Shown here: piece after piece, positions 31,832-41,927 of the stretch
Position numbering within the stretch: position 1 is the stretch's first letter
Layout of the letters: every line of letters starts with the position of its first letter
Origin: Euphrasia confusa
Lineage: Eukaryota; Streptophyta; Magnoliopsida; Lamiales; Orobanchaceae
Direction of reading: 5' to 3'
Length of the DNA: 64,000 nucleotides
Assembly: GCA_954870475.1 (NCBI GenBank)
Contig: OX940951.1
Location: 29,534,243-29,598,242, forward strand
Notes under the pieces: generated by a model
What the model saw: the letters and a program-made list of their open reading frames with translations, nothing else
Database searches by the model: none
Told to the model about the DNA's origin: nothing
Translations under genes and position numbers: made by a program

Positions 31832-33820
31832 AGGTTTACGTTCGCGGTATTTTCGATAAATATTGTTCTACCTTGCAGGGTTCCGACTATTATGACTTGA
31901 TTAATTATTCGTTTAATTTATTTTTTCATGATTGTTGGTTTTATTAAACTCTCGGACATGTCGAGATTCGTTTTTGGTGGTGAATGCTTGTAATAGTAAA
32001 AATTCGGGAGTTGACCGAATTTAGGTTTATTATTATTGTTCTTCGTTTTTCCGGAAAATGTATAGGGTCGATTTCATGTATAGAATCGATACCGGAATTG
32101 TAATTTAGATTATTGTAATTTATTTTGCGATTGGATCGATGAATCGAAGACCGCCGGAGAAGACGAGATGATGAGAGGGGCTAGGGCTCGGATCGACCAC
32201 CATGGTCGATCCATGAAGGATCGAACCATCGATCGAAGAGGCGCCGAATTCGCGCCTCCCGGCGGTGGTGGCGCGCCGGCTGGGTGGTGGCGGCGGTGGT
32301 CCTCGGCCGGCGATGGTGGTCTGGTGGGGGCGCGGGGATCCTCGTGGTTCTCGTGCTCTCCCGGTAGATTCACTTTCCTAATTGATTCGGGTTTTTCCTT
32401 TTTGAGTACTCCTATTTTTTGGGAACTCTCATGGATAAGGAAGAGAATCAATTTATTAATTTATTTCCTATTTGATTATTCCTATTCTTGAGAATTTTCA
32501 TTAGATGGAAATTAATTGATTATGGAAAGTAGAAGAGTCCTAATTTATTTTATTTCCTTATTCTATTATAGAAGTCTTCTAGAATATTCCAAGTTTATCT
32601 TGGATAGATTATTCTAGAGATTTAATAGAATTAGAAAGGAAAATAAAAATAAATAAAAATATTAATAATATTTAATTTTATTTTTGATATATTCAATTGA
32701 CTTAATTTTCGAATTAAGTAACTTTTGGATTAATTAAAAATAAATAGATTTAAATATTGGAAATTAATATTCTCGTCACATGGAGCATTCAAGAAACGAA
32801 GACTAAAAGACTAGAAGATGCGTACGGAGATGTGATAAAGCCATAATAGTCGGAAAATAATATTCTAGTATTATTTTGATTATGTGATAATACTATGTGC
32901 TTTATTACATGTATGCATGCTATATGTGTTTACTTTATGCACTAGATAGCGTATCCCTTTACTGTAAAAGCTAAGTGGGAGAGGGTATGAAAACATACCT
33001 ATGGTCTCCATTGCTGCTCTCTTGGTGACTTTTATGAACTTTTGAAGTTTATATAGATAAGTTATTGGAGGAGAGTTCTTGTAATTCCTCTTACGAGAAA
33101 CATTGATTAAGTTTATCAAACAATGCCTAATTTGTCTTTCCAAAACTGATTTCAAGTCGACTCATTCTCACCCCGGGGAGTGGAATGGAGCCAAAGCCAC
33201 TTGGTCATGTAGAGGACACAAATTAGAGACCTTCGTACCATTCTTTGATAGATGGATCGATTGTCTGCTCGGCTCCCTCATTTATGAGAGATAGGGTTGT
33301 TCGCATGGTGAATCACTGGTAAGAAACTTCGAGTTTCACTTATGATTCTCCACGTCTTGATTTACAAGATTGAATGGATCAAGTAATTGGGAGTCAATTG
33401 TAAAAGTCTTTTGGTGTAGTAAACGTCCACACTATCGTGGCTTGCTGCACTGAATGGGATTTTGGAACGATTGATGTAGACAGTTATAGAAGGGAGTGAA
33501 GGATCCGTGTGTCAACGTAAACGTCCACACTATCGTGGCTTGCGGTGATGTGCGAGTCCCAAACGAACCTCTTAGTACTGAGTAATGGTTTACACTTAGG
33601 TACGCTTCATAGTATCCTTCCCATCGAAGTAACGCTATTGATGATGTACGACCGAAGGAAATCTAATTGCGAAGTCGTTTGGGTGGGTAAACGTCCACAC
33701 TATCGTGGCTTGCCTTACCTGATGGGATTTTAGATGTGATTAGTGATTTAATGATATTATTTGAGGGAGATAATATCGGTATTAAATTGTTTGTTTGTTT
33801 TATGTGCTTATAGGTTAAGA
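31832..33820 (+). other. Element C leader
   Basis: Same order of blocks as in B: conserved hairpin at 32068-32089; GC patch at about 32140-32370; AT-rich at about 32380-32780; AAGTGGGAGAGG near 32974; CCCCGGGG near 33173; three hairpin motifs with centre CTAT (33419-33445, 33517-33543, 33687-33713); acceptor-like TTATAG at 33808-33813, seven bases before the gag ATG. No gene is supported. Confidence 0.78.
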
Positions 33821-35686
33821 ATGACTGTGACCCCACTTTGTGATATACTTAAGGATGAAAACTCACCGGTTCCATATAGTAATGATTGGGAACGAAATCT
33901 GGACATTGTTCAGACAGCTGAGCTTTCCGAATCCACTGTTGTCCCAACTGATGAGGAGATTAAGAATGACCTCAGGATGATGTTGAGACATAGCGTGGAA
34001 GCCGGACAAGAGGTGATTAACATACTCACAGAATCTTCTCTCAACGAGTCTCTTAAAAAGGATTCGGCGAAAGCAGAGTTTGTGCGTAAGTTAAGAGAAT
34101 CACAAGCTTTTGTGGCAAGGCTAAAGGAAAAGCGTGCAAACAGACCCAGTGGTTTAAAACCACGGATTAGGAGAGGCAAGCCCTTGGGCAGATGCTTTCG
34201 ATGCAAGCAGTTTGGGCACTGGAGGTCTGATTGTCCTCTCATCAAAGGTACAAAATTTTCCTTAGTCACTGAAACATTGTCAGCGGTGATATCTACCAGC
34301 ACCTGGTGTGTAGATACGGGCGCCACTGACCATGTCTGCAATTCATTGCAGGGGTTCCAGGAAACCCGGAGACTTAGAGAGGGAGAGATCGTGGTCTACA
34401 TGGGCAATGTCGCGAAGGTGGCGGCTGTTGCAGTGGGAGACGTTCACTTACGCTTTAGTAGTGATAGGGTTTTAGTTTTACAAAATTGTCTTTATGTACC
34501 GAATTTTAGAAAGAATTTAATTTCAGTTTCTAAGTTAATTCTGAATGGATATTCTGTTTCTTTTGATCACTCTGTGGTCATAAGAAGAAATAGTGCGATT
34601 GTCTGTTCTGGTACATTGATAGACGATTTGTATGTTCTAAATCTTGAGTCTAACACGATGCAACTAACCGAAAGTAATAACACATCTACGAACACCAATA
34701 AGAGAAAGGAACCTTCTAAAATGAATCAATTATACTTGTGGCATCTAAGGCTAGGTCATATTAATTCGAATAGAATTCAAAGGTTGAAAGCTGATGGTCT
34801 CATTAGCGGCATAGAAGGAGAGGACCTTCCAACCTGCGAATCCTGTTTGGAGGGTAAAATGACCAAGCGTTCTTTTTCTGGTAAAGGACGGAGATCCGAA
34901 CAAGTATTGGATTTGATTCACTCTGATGTATGCGGACCTATGTCTACCCAGGCAAGAGGAGGGTACGAATATTTCATCACTTTTACTGATGATTATTCAA
35001 GGTATGGATTTGTATACCTGATGCGCCGCAAGAGCGAATCCTTTGACAAGTTCAAGGAATTCAAGGCTCTTGTGGAGAACCTTCATGATAAATCTATAAA
35101 ATGCCTGCGATCTGATCGCGGAGGCGAGTACCTGTCTGGAGAATTCAAGGCATACTTGGCAGAGAATGGGATTGATTCTCAAATGACTTCACTATATACT
35201 CCTCAGCAGAATGGTGTGTCGGAACGAAGGAATAGGACTCTTATGGAGATGGTGCGTTCAATTATGAGTTACTCGGATTTACCTATTATGTTCTGGGGAT
35301 ATGCCTTAGAAACAGCGGCGCACATTCTGAACTTGGTTCCATCTAAAACAGTTCCTTCAACACCCATGGAACGTTGGAGCGGGCACAAGCCTAGCCTGAG
35401 ACACGTTCGGATCTGGGGCTGTCCTGCACACGTGTTGAAGATAGGGGCTGATAAGTTAGAACCTCGTACTGAAGTACGGTTGTTTATAGGATATCCTAGA
35501 GGAACTAATGGTGGCATGTTCTATAGTCCTACGGACCAGAAGATCGTTATAAGTACTAACGCTCAGTTCTTAGAGGAAGACTATGTCATGGACCACAAGC
35601 CCAAAAGTGACATAATGCTTGATGAGTTGAGAGGTAACAAAGAAGACTTAGATACAGCCGAACCGAGTGTAGATACACCACTATAA
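33821..35686 (+). CDS. Element C gag-protease-integrase frame
   Basis: I start at ATG 33821 (MTVTPLCDILKDE), which aligns with the Gag start of D; the open frame also extends 20 codons upstream, within the leader. Gag is shortened by about 130 residues but keeps a zinc knuckle (CFRCKQFGHWRSDC). The protease motif is WCVDTGATDHVC (DTG at 34313-34321). Integrase has HLRLGH...CESC (HHCC) and the DDE core: IHSDVCGP, SDRGGEY, then E in QNGVSERRN. The frame ends at TAA 35684-35686, but the same frame stays open beyond it into RT, so this is a premature stop in one long polyprotein. Confidence 0.88.
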   Translation: MTVTPLCDILKDENSPVPYSNDWERNLDIVQTAELSESTVVPTDEEIKNDLRMMLRHSVEAGQEVINILTESSLNESLKKDSAKAEFVRKLRESQAFVARLKEKRANRPSGLKPRIRRGKPLGRCFRCKQFGHWRSDCPLIKGTKFSLVTETLSAVISTSTWCVDTGATDHVCNSLQGFQETRRLREGEIVVYMGNVAKVAAVAVGDVHLRFSSDRVLVLQNCLYVPNFRKNLISVSKLILNGYSVSFDHSVVIRRNSAIVCSGTLIDDLYVLNLESNTMQLTESNNTSTNTNKRKEPSKMNQLYLWHLRLGHINSNRIQRLKADGLISGIEGEDLPTCESCLEGKMTKRSFSGKGRRSEQVLDLIHSDVCGPMSTQARGGYEYFITFTDDYSRYGFVYLMRRKSESFDKFKEFKALVENLHDKSIKCLRSDRGGEYLSGEFKAYLAENGIDSQMTSLYTPQQNGVSERRNRTLMEMVRSIMSYSDLPIMFWGYALETAAHILNLVPSKTVPSTPMERWSGHKPSLRHVRIWGCPAHVLKIGADKLEPRTEVRLFIGYPRGTNGGMFYSPTDQKIVISTNAQFLEEDYVMDHKPKSDIMLDELRGNKEDLDTAEPSVDTPL

Positions 35687-36612
35687 CCTGCACCTAATAC
35701 TGTCACTGTTGATATACCGGAACGCCGTCGTAGTGGGAGGGTTGTTAAACAACCGGACAGATGGATTGGACTGGGTGAGTCTTCGGACTCGGCACCCGGA
35801 GTTCATGAAATCGATCCCTGGACCTATGATGAGGCGGTACAAGATATAGATGCGCCTTCTTGGAAGAAAGCGATGAAATCCGAAATAGAATCTATGGATT
35901 CTAATAAAGTCTGGGATCTTGTAGAACCACCAAGCGGCGTAAAGCCAATTGGGTGTAAATGGGTCTACAAGAGAAAGAGAGGATCTGACGGAAAGGTTGA
36001 AACCTTTAAAGCTCGGCTTGTTGCGAAAGGATATACTCAGAAAGAGGGAATCGATTATGAGGAGACCTTCTCGCCGGTAGCCAAGATAAAGTCGATCCGG
36101 ATTCTCTTATCCATAGCAGCTCATATGGATTATGAGGTGTGGCAAATGGATGTCAAGACAGCTTTCCTAAATGGAAGTCTTGACGAGACGATTTATATGA
36201 AACAACCAGAAGGATTCATTGCTAAGGGGCGAGATCATCTAGTGTGCAAGCTTAATCTATCCATTTATGGATTGAAACAAGCCTCGAGATCGTGGAACCT
36301 GCGGTTTGATGAAGTAGTCCAATCTTTTGGATTCATTCAAAGCATGGACGAATCGTGTGTGTATTGGAAACGTGATGGGAAGAAGGTGTTCCTCGTGCTT
36401 TATGTAGACGACATACTTCTCATTGGCAACCATGTGAGGATGTTATCAGACATAAAGGGATGGTTGTCTAGACAATTCGATATGAAAGATTTAGGGGAGG
36501 TTGGACATGTTCTAGGGATCAAGGTTATAAGGGATCGCCGGAATAGAACATTGTACCTTTCCCAGCAATCTTACATAGACACGATTCTGGCTCGTTTTTT
36601 AACATGCAAGAT
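35687..36612 (+). pseudogene. Element C reverse transcriptase region
   Basis: In frame with the preceding stop. It starts with a linker (RRRSGRVVKQPDRW), then the copia RT: CKWVYKRKRGSDG, ARLVAKGYTQ, WQMDVKTAFLNG, YGLKQASR and the catalytic YVDD at 36401-36412 (LYVDDILLIG). All key motifs are present. Near 36595-36603, around a T6 run, the frame is lost and RNase H continues in another frame. Copies RNA into DNA in particles when intact. Confidence 0.87.
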
Positions 36613-37213
36613 TCCAAGAAGGGTGAACTGCCCTTCAGCAAAGGAACTTATCTTTCTAAGGAAATGTGTCCTCAAACACAAGAGGAGAAAGATGACATGA
36701 AAGCAGTTCCTTACGCTTCAGCAGTGGGAAGCCTAATGTATGCAATGTTATGCACGAGACCTGATATCTGCTATGCAGTTGGCGTAGTGGCAAGATATCA
36801 GAGTAACCCTGGAAAGGCTCATTGGACTGCCGTAAAGAGCATTTTCAAGTATTTGCAAAATACTACGGATTATGTTCTGAGATACGGAGCAGACAATCTG
36901 ATTCCTTTGGGTTACACAGATTCGGATTTCCAAGCTGATAAGGACCGGCGTAAGTCGACATCAGACTATGTGTACACTTTGGGAGGTGGAGCCGTATCAT
37001 GGAAGAGTGTTAAGCAAAAGTGCATTTCGGACTCTACCATGGAAGCTGAATATGTTGCAGCCTCAGAGGCAGCGAAAGAGTCAGTGTGGTTCCTTAATTT
37101 CCTCCAGGACTTAGATGTGATTCCGAGTTTTCCCAAGGCTATGACCATCTATTGTGACAATAGCGGTGCAGTGGCAAACAGTAAGGAACCATCAGTGACA
37201 ATAGCGGTGCAGT
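36604..37213 (+). pseudogene. Element C RNase H region, 3' end cut
   Basis: A second frame picks up just after the RT frame is lost (QDSKKGELPFSKGTYLS). It has the RNase H acids: GYTDSDF near 36920, STMEAEY near 37045, YCDNSG near 37155. Degrades the RNA strand during reverse transcription. The C-terminus is cut where the sequence jumps into the LTR at about 37214, after a 41-bp period repeat, so the final residues are missing. Confidence 0.85.
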
Positions 37214-37217
37214 GGCA
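37154..37217 (+). repeat. Short direct repeat at the C pol-LTR junction
   Basis: GTGACAATAGCGGTGCAGTG occurs at 37154 and again at 37195. The second copy runs straight into LTR sequence (CACACAGAAGATC). The arrangement suggests a template switch that removed the polypurine tract and the start of the LTR. Confidence 0.8.
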
Positions 37218-38701
37218 CACAGAAGATCATACTATCGGTTACTCGTATTTAATCAAACAGTTGCTCACGACCTAGATGGACACGGACTAAACCATCGGTA
37301 TAGTCGTTGTGTGAGAGAGAAAATAATTTGTCTTAATTATTTTATCACACTTGTACACTTGGTGTATTGAGCGGATCGCTTGAGACTTATCAATTAGGAT
37401 TGCTCTGTGATAATTGATTTAAGTCTCGGAGTATTTTATTCTTAATCCCTGAAACAATTGCGGGTGTGTATATTTAATATAAGTGACTTTGATTTTCCAA
37501 AGGAATTAACCGATTTAATTATTGGGTTAATTACCGGTTGAGTTGGGTCACTATATGTTATATATGGCATGCCGTGAATTCTTGACGGGACAGTGTATCC
37601 CGGAAGGGTTGATAATATCCCCGAGATGAGCTCATAAGGATTTATTATGTAAACCTCGCGAGTGGATTTGTTCCCGCATAATAATAAGGTTGAGTGGTAC
37701 TATTCTCGGATATAAGAGATGAATAAATTTATTAAGCAATAAATAAATTTTATTCATGGATATTTAAATCTTAAATACACGGAATAAATAATACTAACCG
37801 GAGAAATATTATTTGATATAATATGGTTTAATATTGGGAGTGCAATTAATTTATATAGTGGAAAATAAATTAATTAATATTGATAAGGATTAATAGATTT
37901 GGGTTGGGCTCAATTTAATCATCAATATTAGAAGCCCAATATTCCACCTCCTTTAGATCCCCTACGTAGCCTATAAAAGCACTACATTGCCTTCATAAAT
38001 CATAAGACAAGAATATCAATATTTGATAGTTCTAGAGAGTTGAAGGAGATCCATAGGAGTTCGATAGATCGTCGCCCACCCGACGTTCGAACGGAGTGCA
38101 AGGAATACGTGGGAAGATTCAAAGGTGTTTGATTTCGTTTCTCCGAACAACGAATCGAAGGTATAATATCTAAACATCCTTGATATTATTTGATTTTGGA
38201 TTTATCAAGAATATCGTAGAAAAAAGATCCGAAGATCGAAGCCCGGAATAGACGGACGATCGCGTGGTGGTGGCGAAGCCACCGGACCACGCCAATCGCC
38301 CGCTAGGGTTTCGGCGAGGCGAGAGGGTCGAACCCTCGGCTGGGCCGAGGGCTTGCGATCGATCACAAGGATCGATCGCTGGGGGCGGGCTGGTGCCGTC
38401 CCCTCCCCACCTCGATGGTGGGGGAGCCTCCAGGCGGCGGCGAGTCGCCGGACTCGCCGCGGGGGCTGCTGGGAGCAGCCTTACCCATCGATCGCGTGAG
38501 ACGCGATCGGGCGATCGCGTGAACCCCGCTCGCGGGGGTTCGGCTGGGGGGGGGGGGGGGCAGCCGCGTGCCTTCGGGTACGTGGTCTCCTCGGTCGAGC
38601 TCCGGCGCGTGAGTCGGCGTTCGTGTGATCTCCAGCGAAGGTCTTTGATCGGGTTATTGTTTTCCGCAAATTTTAATAGCCCGGGATATCGAATTCCAAC
38701 A
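37214..38701 (+). repeat. Element C 3' LTR, start missing
   Basis: Begins at CACACAGAAGATCATAC, about 170 bases inside a normal family-1 LTR. TATA box near 37972, donor-like CGAAG|GTATAA at 38160, hairpin array at about 38264-38575 with a run of 15 G, end CCAACA at 38701. Confidence 0.87.
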
Positions 38702-39285
38702 CGAAGGCAAGGAATACGTAGGAAGATTCGAAGGTCTTCAATTAATCTCGTTTCTCCGCACAACGAGACTAAGGTAATAATCATAAAACCCCTCTTATGA
38801 TTATTCGTTTTAATCGTGATATATACATGACTGAAGGTCCGGAAAAACGTACGAACTCCGCGGACGGGGATTCAGATCCCCGGCGGAGGTCGAGAGGACC
38901 CTCGGCTGGACGCCGAGGGTGTCGGTCGAGCCCTAGGGCACCGACCGCCGGCGCACATCGAAGGAGCCCCGGCTGGAAGCCGCGGCATGCGATCGACCGT
39001 GAGGCTGGTGCCGCGGCGGGTGCCCCCTCCCTCCTCCGGTGATGGCGGTGAGTCGCCGGACTCACCGCCGGGGGCTGCCAGGCAGCCCCATGCAATCGCG
39101 GCTGGCGCGCGATCGTGAGCCCCTCGCGGCGGGGCCTCGGCTAGAGTTTAGCCGCGGGTTCGCCCGCGGTGATGCTCATGTCGAGCCCGACTTCGCGTGG
39201 TGGTTCGCGTATACTCCGGCGAACGGATTTCGGTCGGGTTGTCGGTTTCCGCAATTTAGATAACCCGGGATATTGATTTCCAACA
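38702..39285 (+). repeat. LTR fragment H (family 1)
   Basis: Joined directly to the C LTR. It starts inside an LTR at about GAAGGCAAGGAATACG and includes a donor-like ACTAAG|GTAATA near 38775. The hairpin-rich GC part (about 38868-39175) includes a GGGGCTGCC/GGCAGCCCC stem, and the fragment ends TTTCCAACA. No primer site follows; pol relic begins at once. Confidence 0.82.
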
Positions 39286-40137
39286 ACACTCTTGTGTAGA
39301 AATGGTGTATCGTACATAAGAAATGGAACTCTAAAAGGATGGTAAAAGGATGAGTTATTCGAAACTACCTGTGTTCTATGGATTTCTAGAATACAACAGC
39401 GCATTCCTATGCGGTTGTAGAATATCCTGGAAGAACTATAGTTTTGTGTTAAATAGTACTATGAACCAGAAGGACGTTATAAGTTCTAACGCCCGGTTCT
39501 CAGAGGAAGACTATTAGATGAAACACAAAACCCAAAATGAAGTGATACTTTAGAATGAGAGAAAAGAAACGAAGACTGGGAGCCAGCCAAACCGAGTAGT
39601 AGTACACCACTAACTGCACCTACTGTTATTACGGAGCAAGGCGAATTTTTCCCTTTTGGATTAAATTTTCTCAGATCTCTAATCAAATCGGGACCAGTTT
39701 AAGTCGATATCAGGCTATGTGTTCACTTTAATAAAGAGGTGGAGCTTAGACATGGAAGAGTGATAAGCACGATGCTTTTCGGACTAAACCACGGTTAACC
39801 AAACAGCAGCCTCAAAGGCAGCGGAAGTTGTGGTAGGGCTCCGGGATAACCTCTGGACTTAGATATGACTCTTAGTTTACCAATGGCTATGATAGCGGTG
39901 CAAAGGCAAACTTAAGAAGTCATAAGTCCATAGTGATGATAACACATAGAGCAAGTACCACCTGATACGAGTCATCGTCGAGTGAGAAGAAGCTGTAGTC
40001 ACCAAGATAACTTCAGGGACGACAACCTAGAATGCTCATTCACATGGAACTTCTTTAGAAGTGCAGATCAAGCACGTGATGGCTATGAGAGTCGGGAGTT
40101 TGGAGGAAATGACTAGACCTTAGTATAAGTGGGAGAT
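39286..40137 (+). pseudogene. Pol relic and polypurine tract, fragment H
   Basis: Decayed integrase-to-RNase H sequence resembling element A (compare ACTCTTGTGTAGAAATGG here and near 23485), with large deletions. It ends in TATAAGTGGGAGA, the family polypurine tract. No usable frame. Confidence 0.75.
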
Positions 40138-40182
40138 TGATGGAGTTGTATACTTAATGTCTAGATTTAAGTGACTCCTGGT
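40138..40182 (+). repeat. First 45 bases of a family-1 LTR
   Basis: TGATGGAGTTGTATACTTAA followed by CTAGATTTAAG is the start of a family-1 3' LTR, cut at 40182 by the insertion of element G. Confidence 0.78.
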
Positions 40183-41910
40183 TGATGGAGTTGTATTCTA
40201 AATGTCTAGTTTAGTGCAAATACGGAACTCCTTATCTATGCCTTAGTCTATACATAATTCAAACATGATTGCATTTAATGCAATAGTCTTTGATGTATAC
40301 ATTGTAGATAGTATGGCGTGAGTAGACACGCGGAAGATCATACTATCGGTTACTCGTATACTATCGAACAGTAGCTCACGACTTAGATGGACAGGGACAA
40401 TCCATCGGTACGTCGTAGTGTGACTGGTAGATAGTCGGTCTTGACTATCATGTTAAACTCGTACACTTGGTGTATTGAGCAAGACCACGGGAGGGCGTTC
40501 GATTTATACTAATCGCAGTAATCGAACTAGACCTCAGATATTACGGATATATGAATTCCTAATCCCTATATAATTATAGGTGCGTGTGTCCAAATTCTCG
40601 GTTCTTTGACTTACTAGTGAGTGAGACTAATTGACTAGTCAATATTCTCGGTAAATTGGGAATCAGAATTGTACACACGGCATGCTATAGATTATAGACA
40701 GGAAACCGTGTCCCATTTATTGGGTTGATGATGTCCCCGAGATGAGCTCATAAAGTTTATCATGTAAACCCTACAGGTGGATTCGTTCCACATGATAATA
40801 AGGATGAGTGGTACTAGTCTCGGATAATAAGAAATTAATTAATTTAATTATTAGTAATTAAAGTTAATTCGTGGACATACGATATCTTAAACACGGGGAA
40901 AGTCGTATATGTAATTCGGCGGAATTATTATTGTTGAAATAATATAAATTAATTATTGGGAATTCAATTATAATTTTATAGTGGAATTAATTATAATTAA
41001 AATTGTGGAATTTAATTAAAGTTTTCCTTTTGGGACGACAAGTTAATTAAATTGAAATTTAGCCTAATAATTAATTTCCATTAGGTCTCTGGTGTAGCTT
41101 TATAAATACTCCACCCTCTCTTTCTCTAAACCTAAGAAACGCCGCTATAATTAATTCTGGAGAGAAAATAAAAGCTAGAGCAATTATTTTTCTCTGCTTA
41201 ATTAATTTAGATTAGCGCAGTTATTTTTCTGTAGAAATAAATTTGCTAGCGCAATTATATTTCTGAGACAGAGAATAAAATTCTTACGCTGGGTTCAAGA
41301 GAGAAAGGAGAAGAGGAAGGTTCAGCGGATCGTTGCCCACTCAATGGCTGGACGTCGGGGATAGAGACATACACTAGAAGGCTTCGTGGTCTCAACAATT
41401 CGGCTTCTCCGAATCACGCGACAAAGGTATGGAATCGAAACCCTTTTCCGCATCGTTTCGATTCTATCTTGTACGTAATCATACAACGAACCACCGATCG
41501 AGTTCGATGGCTTGGGTTCGATGTTCTCCGACTACTGGGAGGTCGCTGACCTCCGGAATGGTGATCGGATGGAGAAAATCGCGCCGGAACGGGCTGAACA
41601 GCAGCAACCTGTTGGTGGAATCGCGACGCCGTCGGCCGACAGGTATATGCCGTCGGCCTCCACTGCCCCGTCGGCCGACAGCTACATGCCGTCGGGCGAC
41701 AATGCCCTGTCGGGCGACAACCTTATGGCGTCGGCCGACAGACAGGGCAGAACCCTTGGTTTTGCGCGGTTGTGCCTCGAGCATGATGGCTGGGCGTGAA
41801 CCGGGTCTGGGGCTTCGTCGTGAGCACAGTAGGGATGCTAAGGGTCGACTGGGCGTGTCCGGATTTTCGAATGGTCGAACGGACTCGTCCCGGGTAGTCG
41901 ATTTTCAACA
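40183..41910 (+). repeat. Element G 5' LTR
   Basis: TGATGGAGTTGTATTC to TTTTCAACA, 1,728 bp. TATAAATA at 41101-41108, donor-like ACAAAG|GTATGG (GT at 41427-41428). Six GTCGGCCGAC-type units at about 20-bp steps lie between 41631 and 41740. The open frame across 41429-42034 shows no domain and is not called. Confidence 0.87.
41631..41740 (+). repeat. Tandem GTCGGCCGAC units in G LTR
   Basis: Units start at about 41631, 41652, 41670, 41691, 41710 and 41730. Three are exact GTCGGCCGAC, two read GTCGGGCGAC and one is degenerate (GTCGGCCTCC). The same palindrome core, at the same ~20-bp step, occurs in the gypsy LTRs of this window. Confidence 0.85.
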
Positions 41911-41912
41911 AT

Positions 41913-41927
41913 TGGTATCAGAGCCAG
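41913..41927 (+). promoter_or_regulatory. Primer-binding site of element G
   Basis: TGGTATCAGAGCCAG, the longest match to initiator tRNA-Met in the window, two bases after the LTR. Confidence 0.9.

Larger units (their letters stand above)
31211..38701 (+). mobile_element. Copia element C, pol-bearing, both LTRs 5'-truncated
   Basis: Order: LTR tail (31211-31816), primer site, leader, gag-pol, LTR (37214-38701, missing its first part). The 606-bp shared LTR stretch aligns with 38089-38701 with about 15 substitutions; the only length difference is a G run (8 against 15). It is the only copia copy here with full-length readable enzymes. Its gag is internally shortened, the reverse of B, D and E. 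No target duplication can be assessed because the outer LTR ends are lost. Confidence 0.85.

Noticed and set aside
38702..39285. A solo LTR at H
   Set aside because: Its upstream half is missing and there is no flanking duplication, so it is called a fragment.
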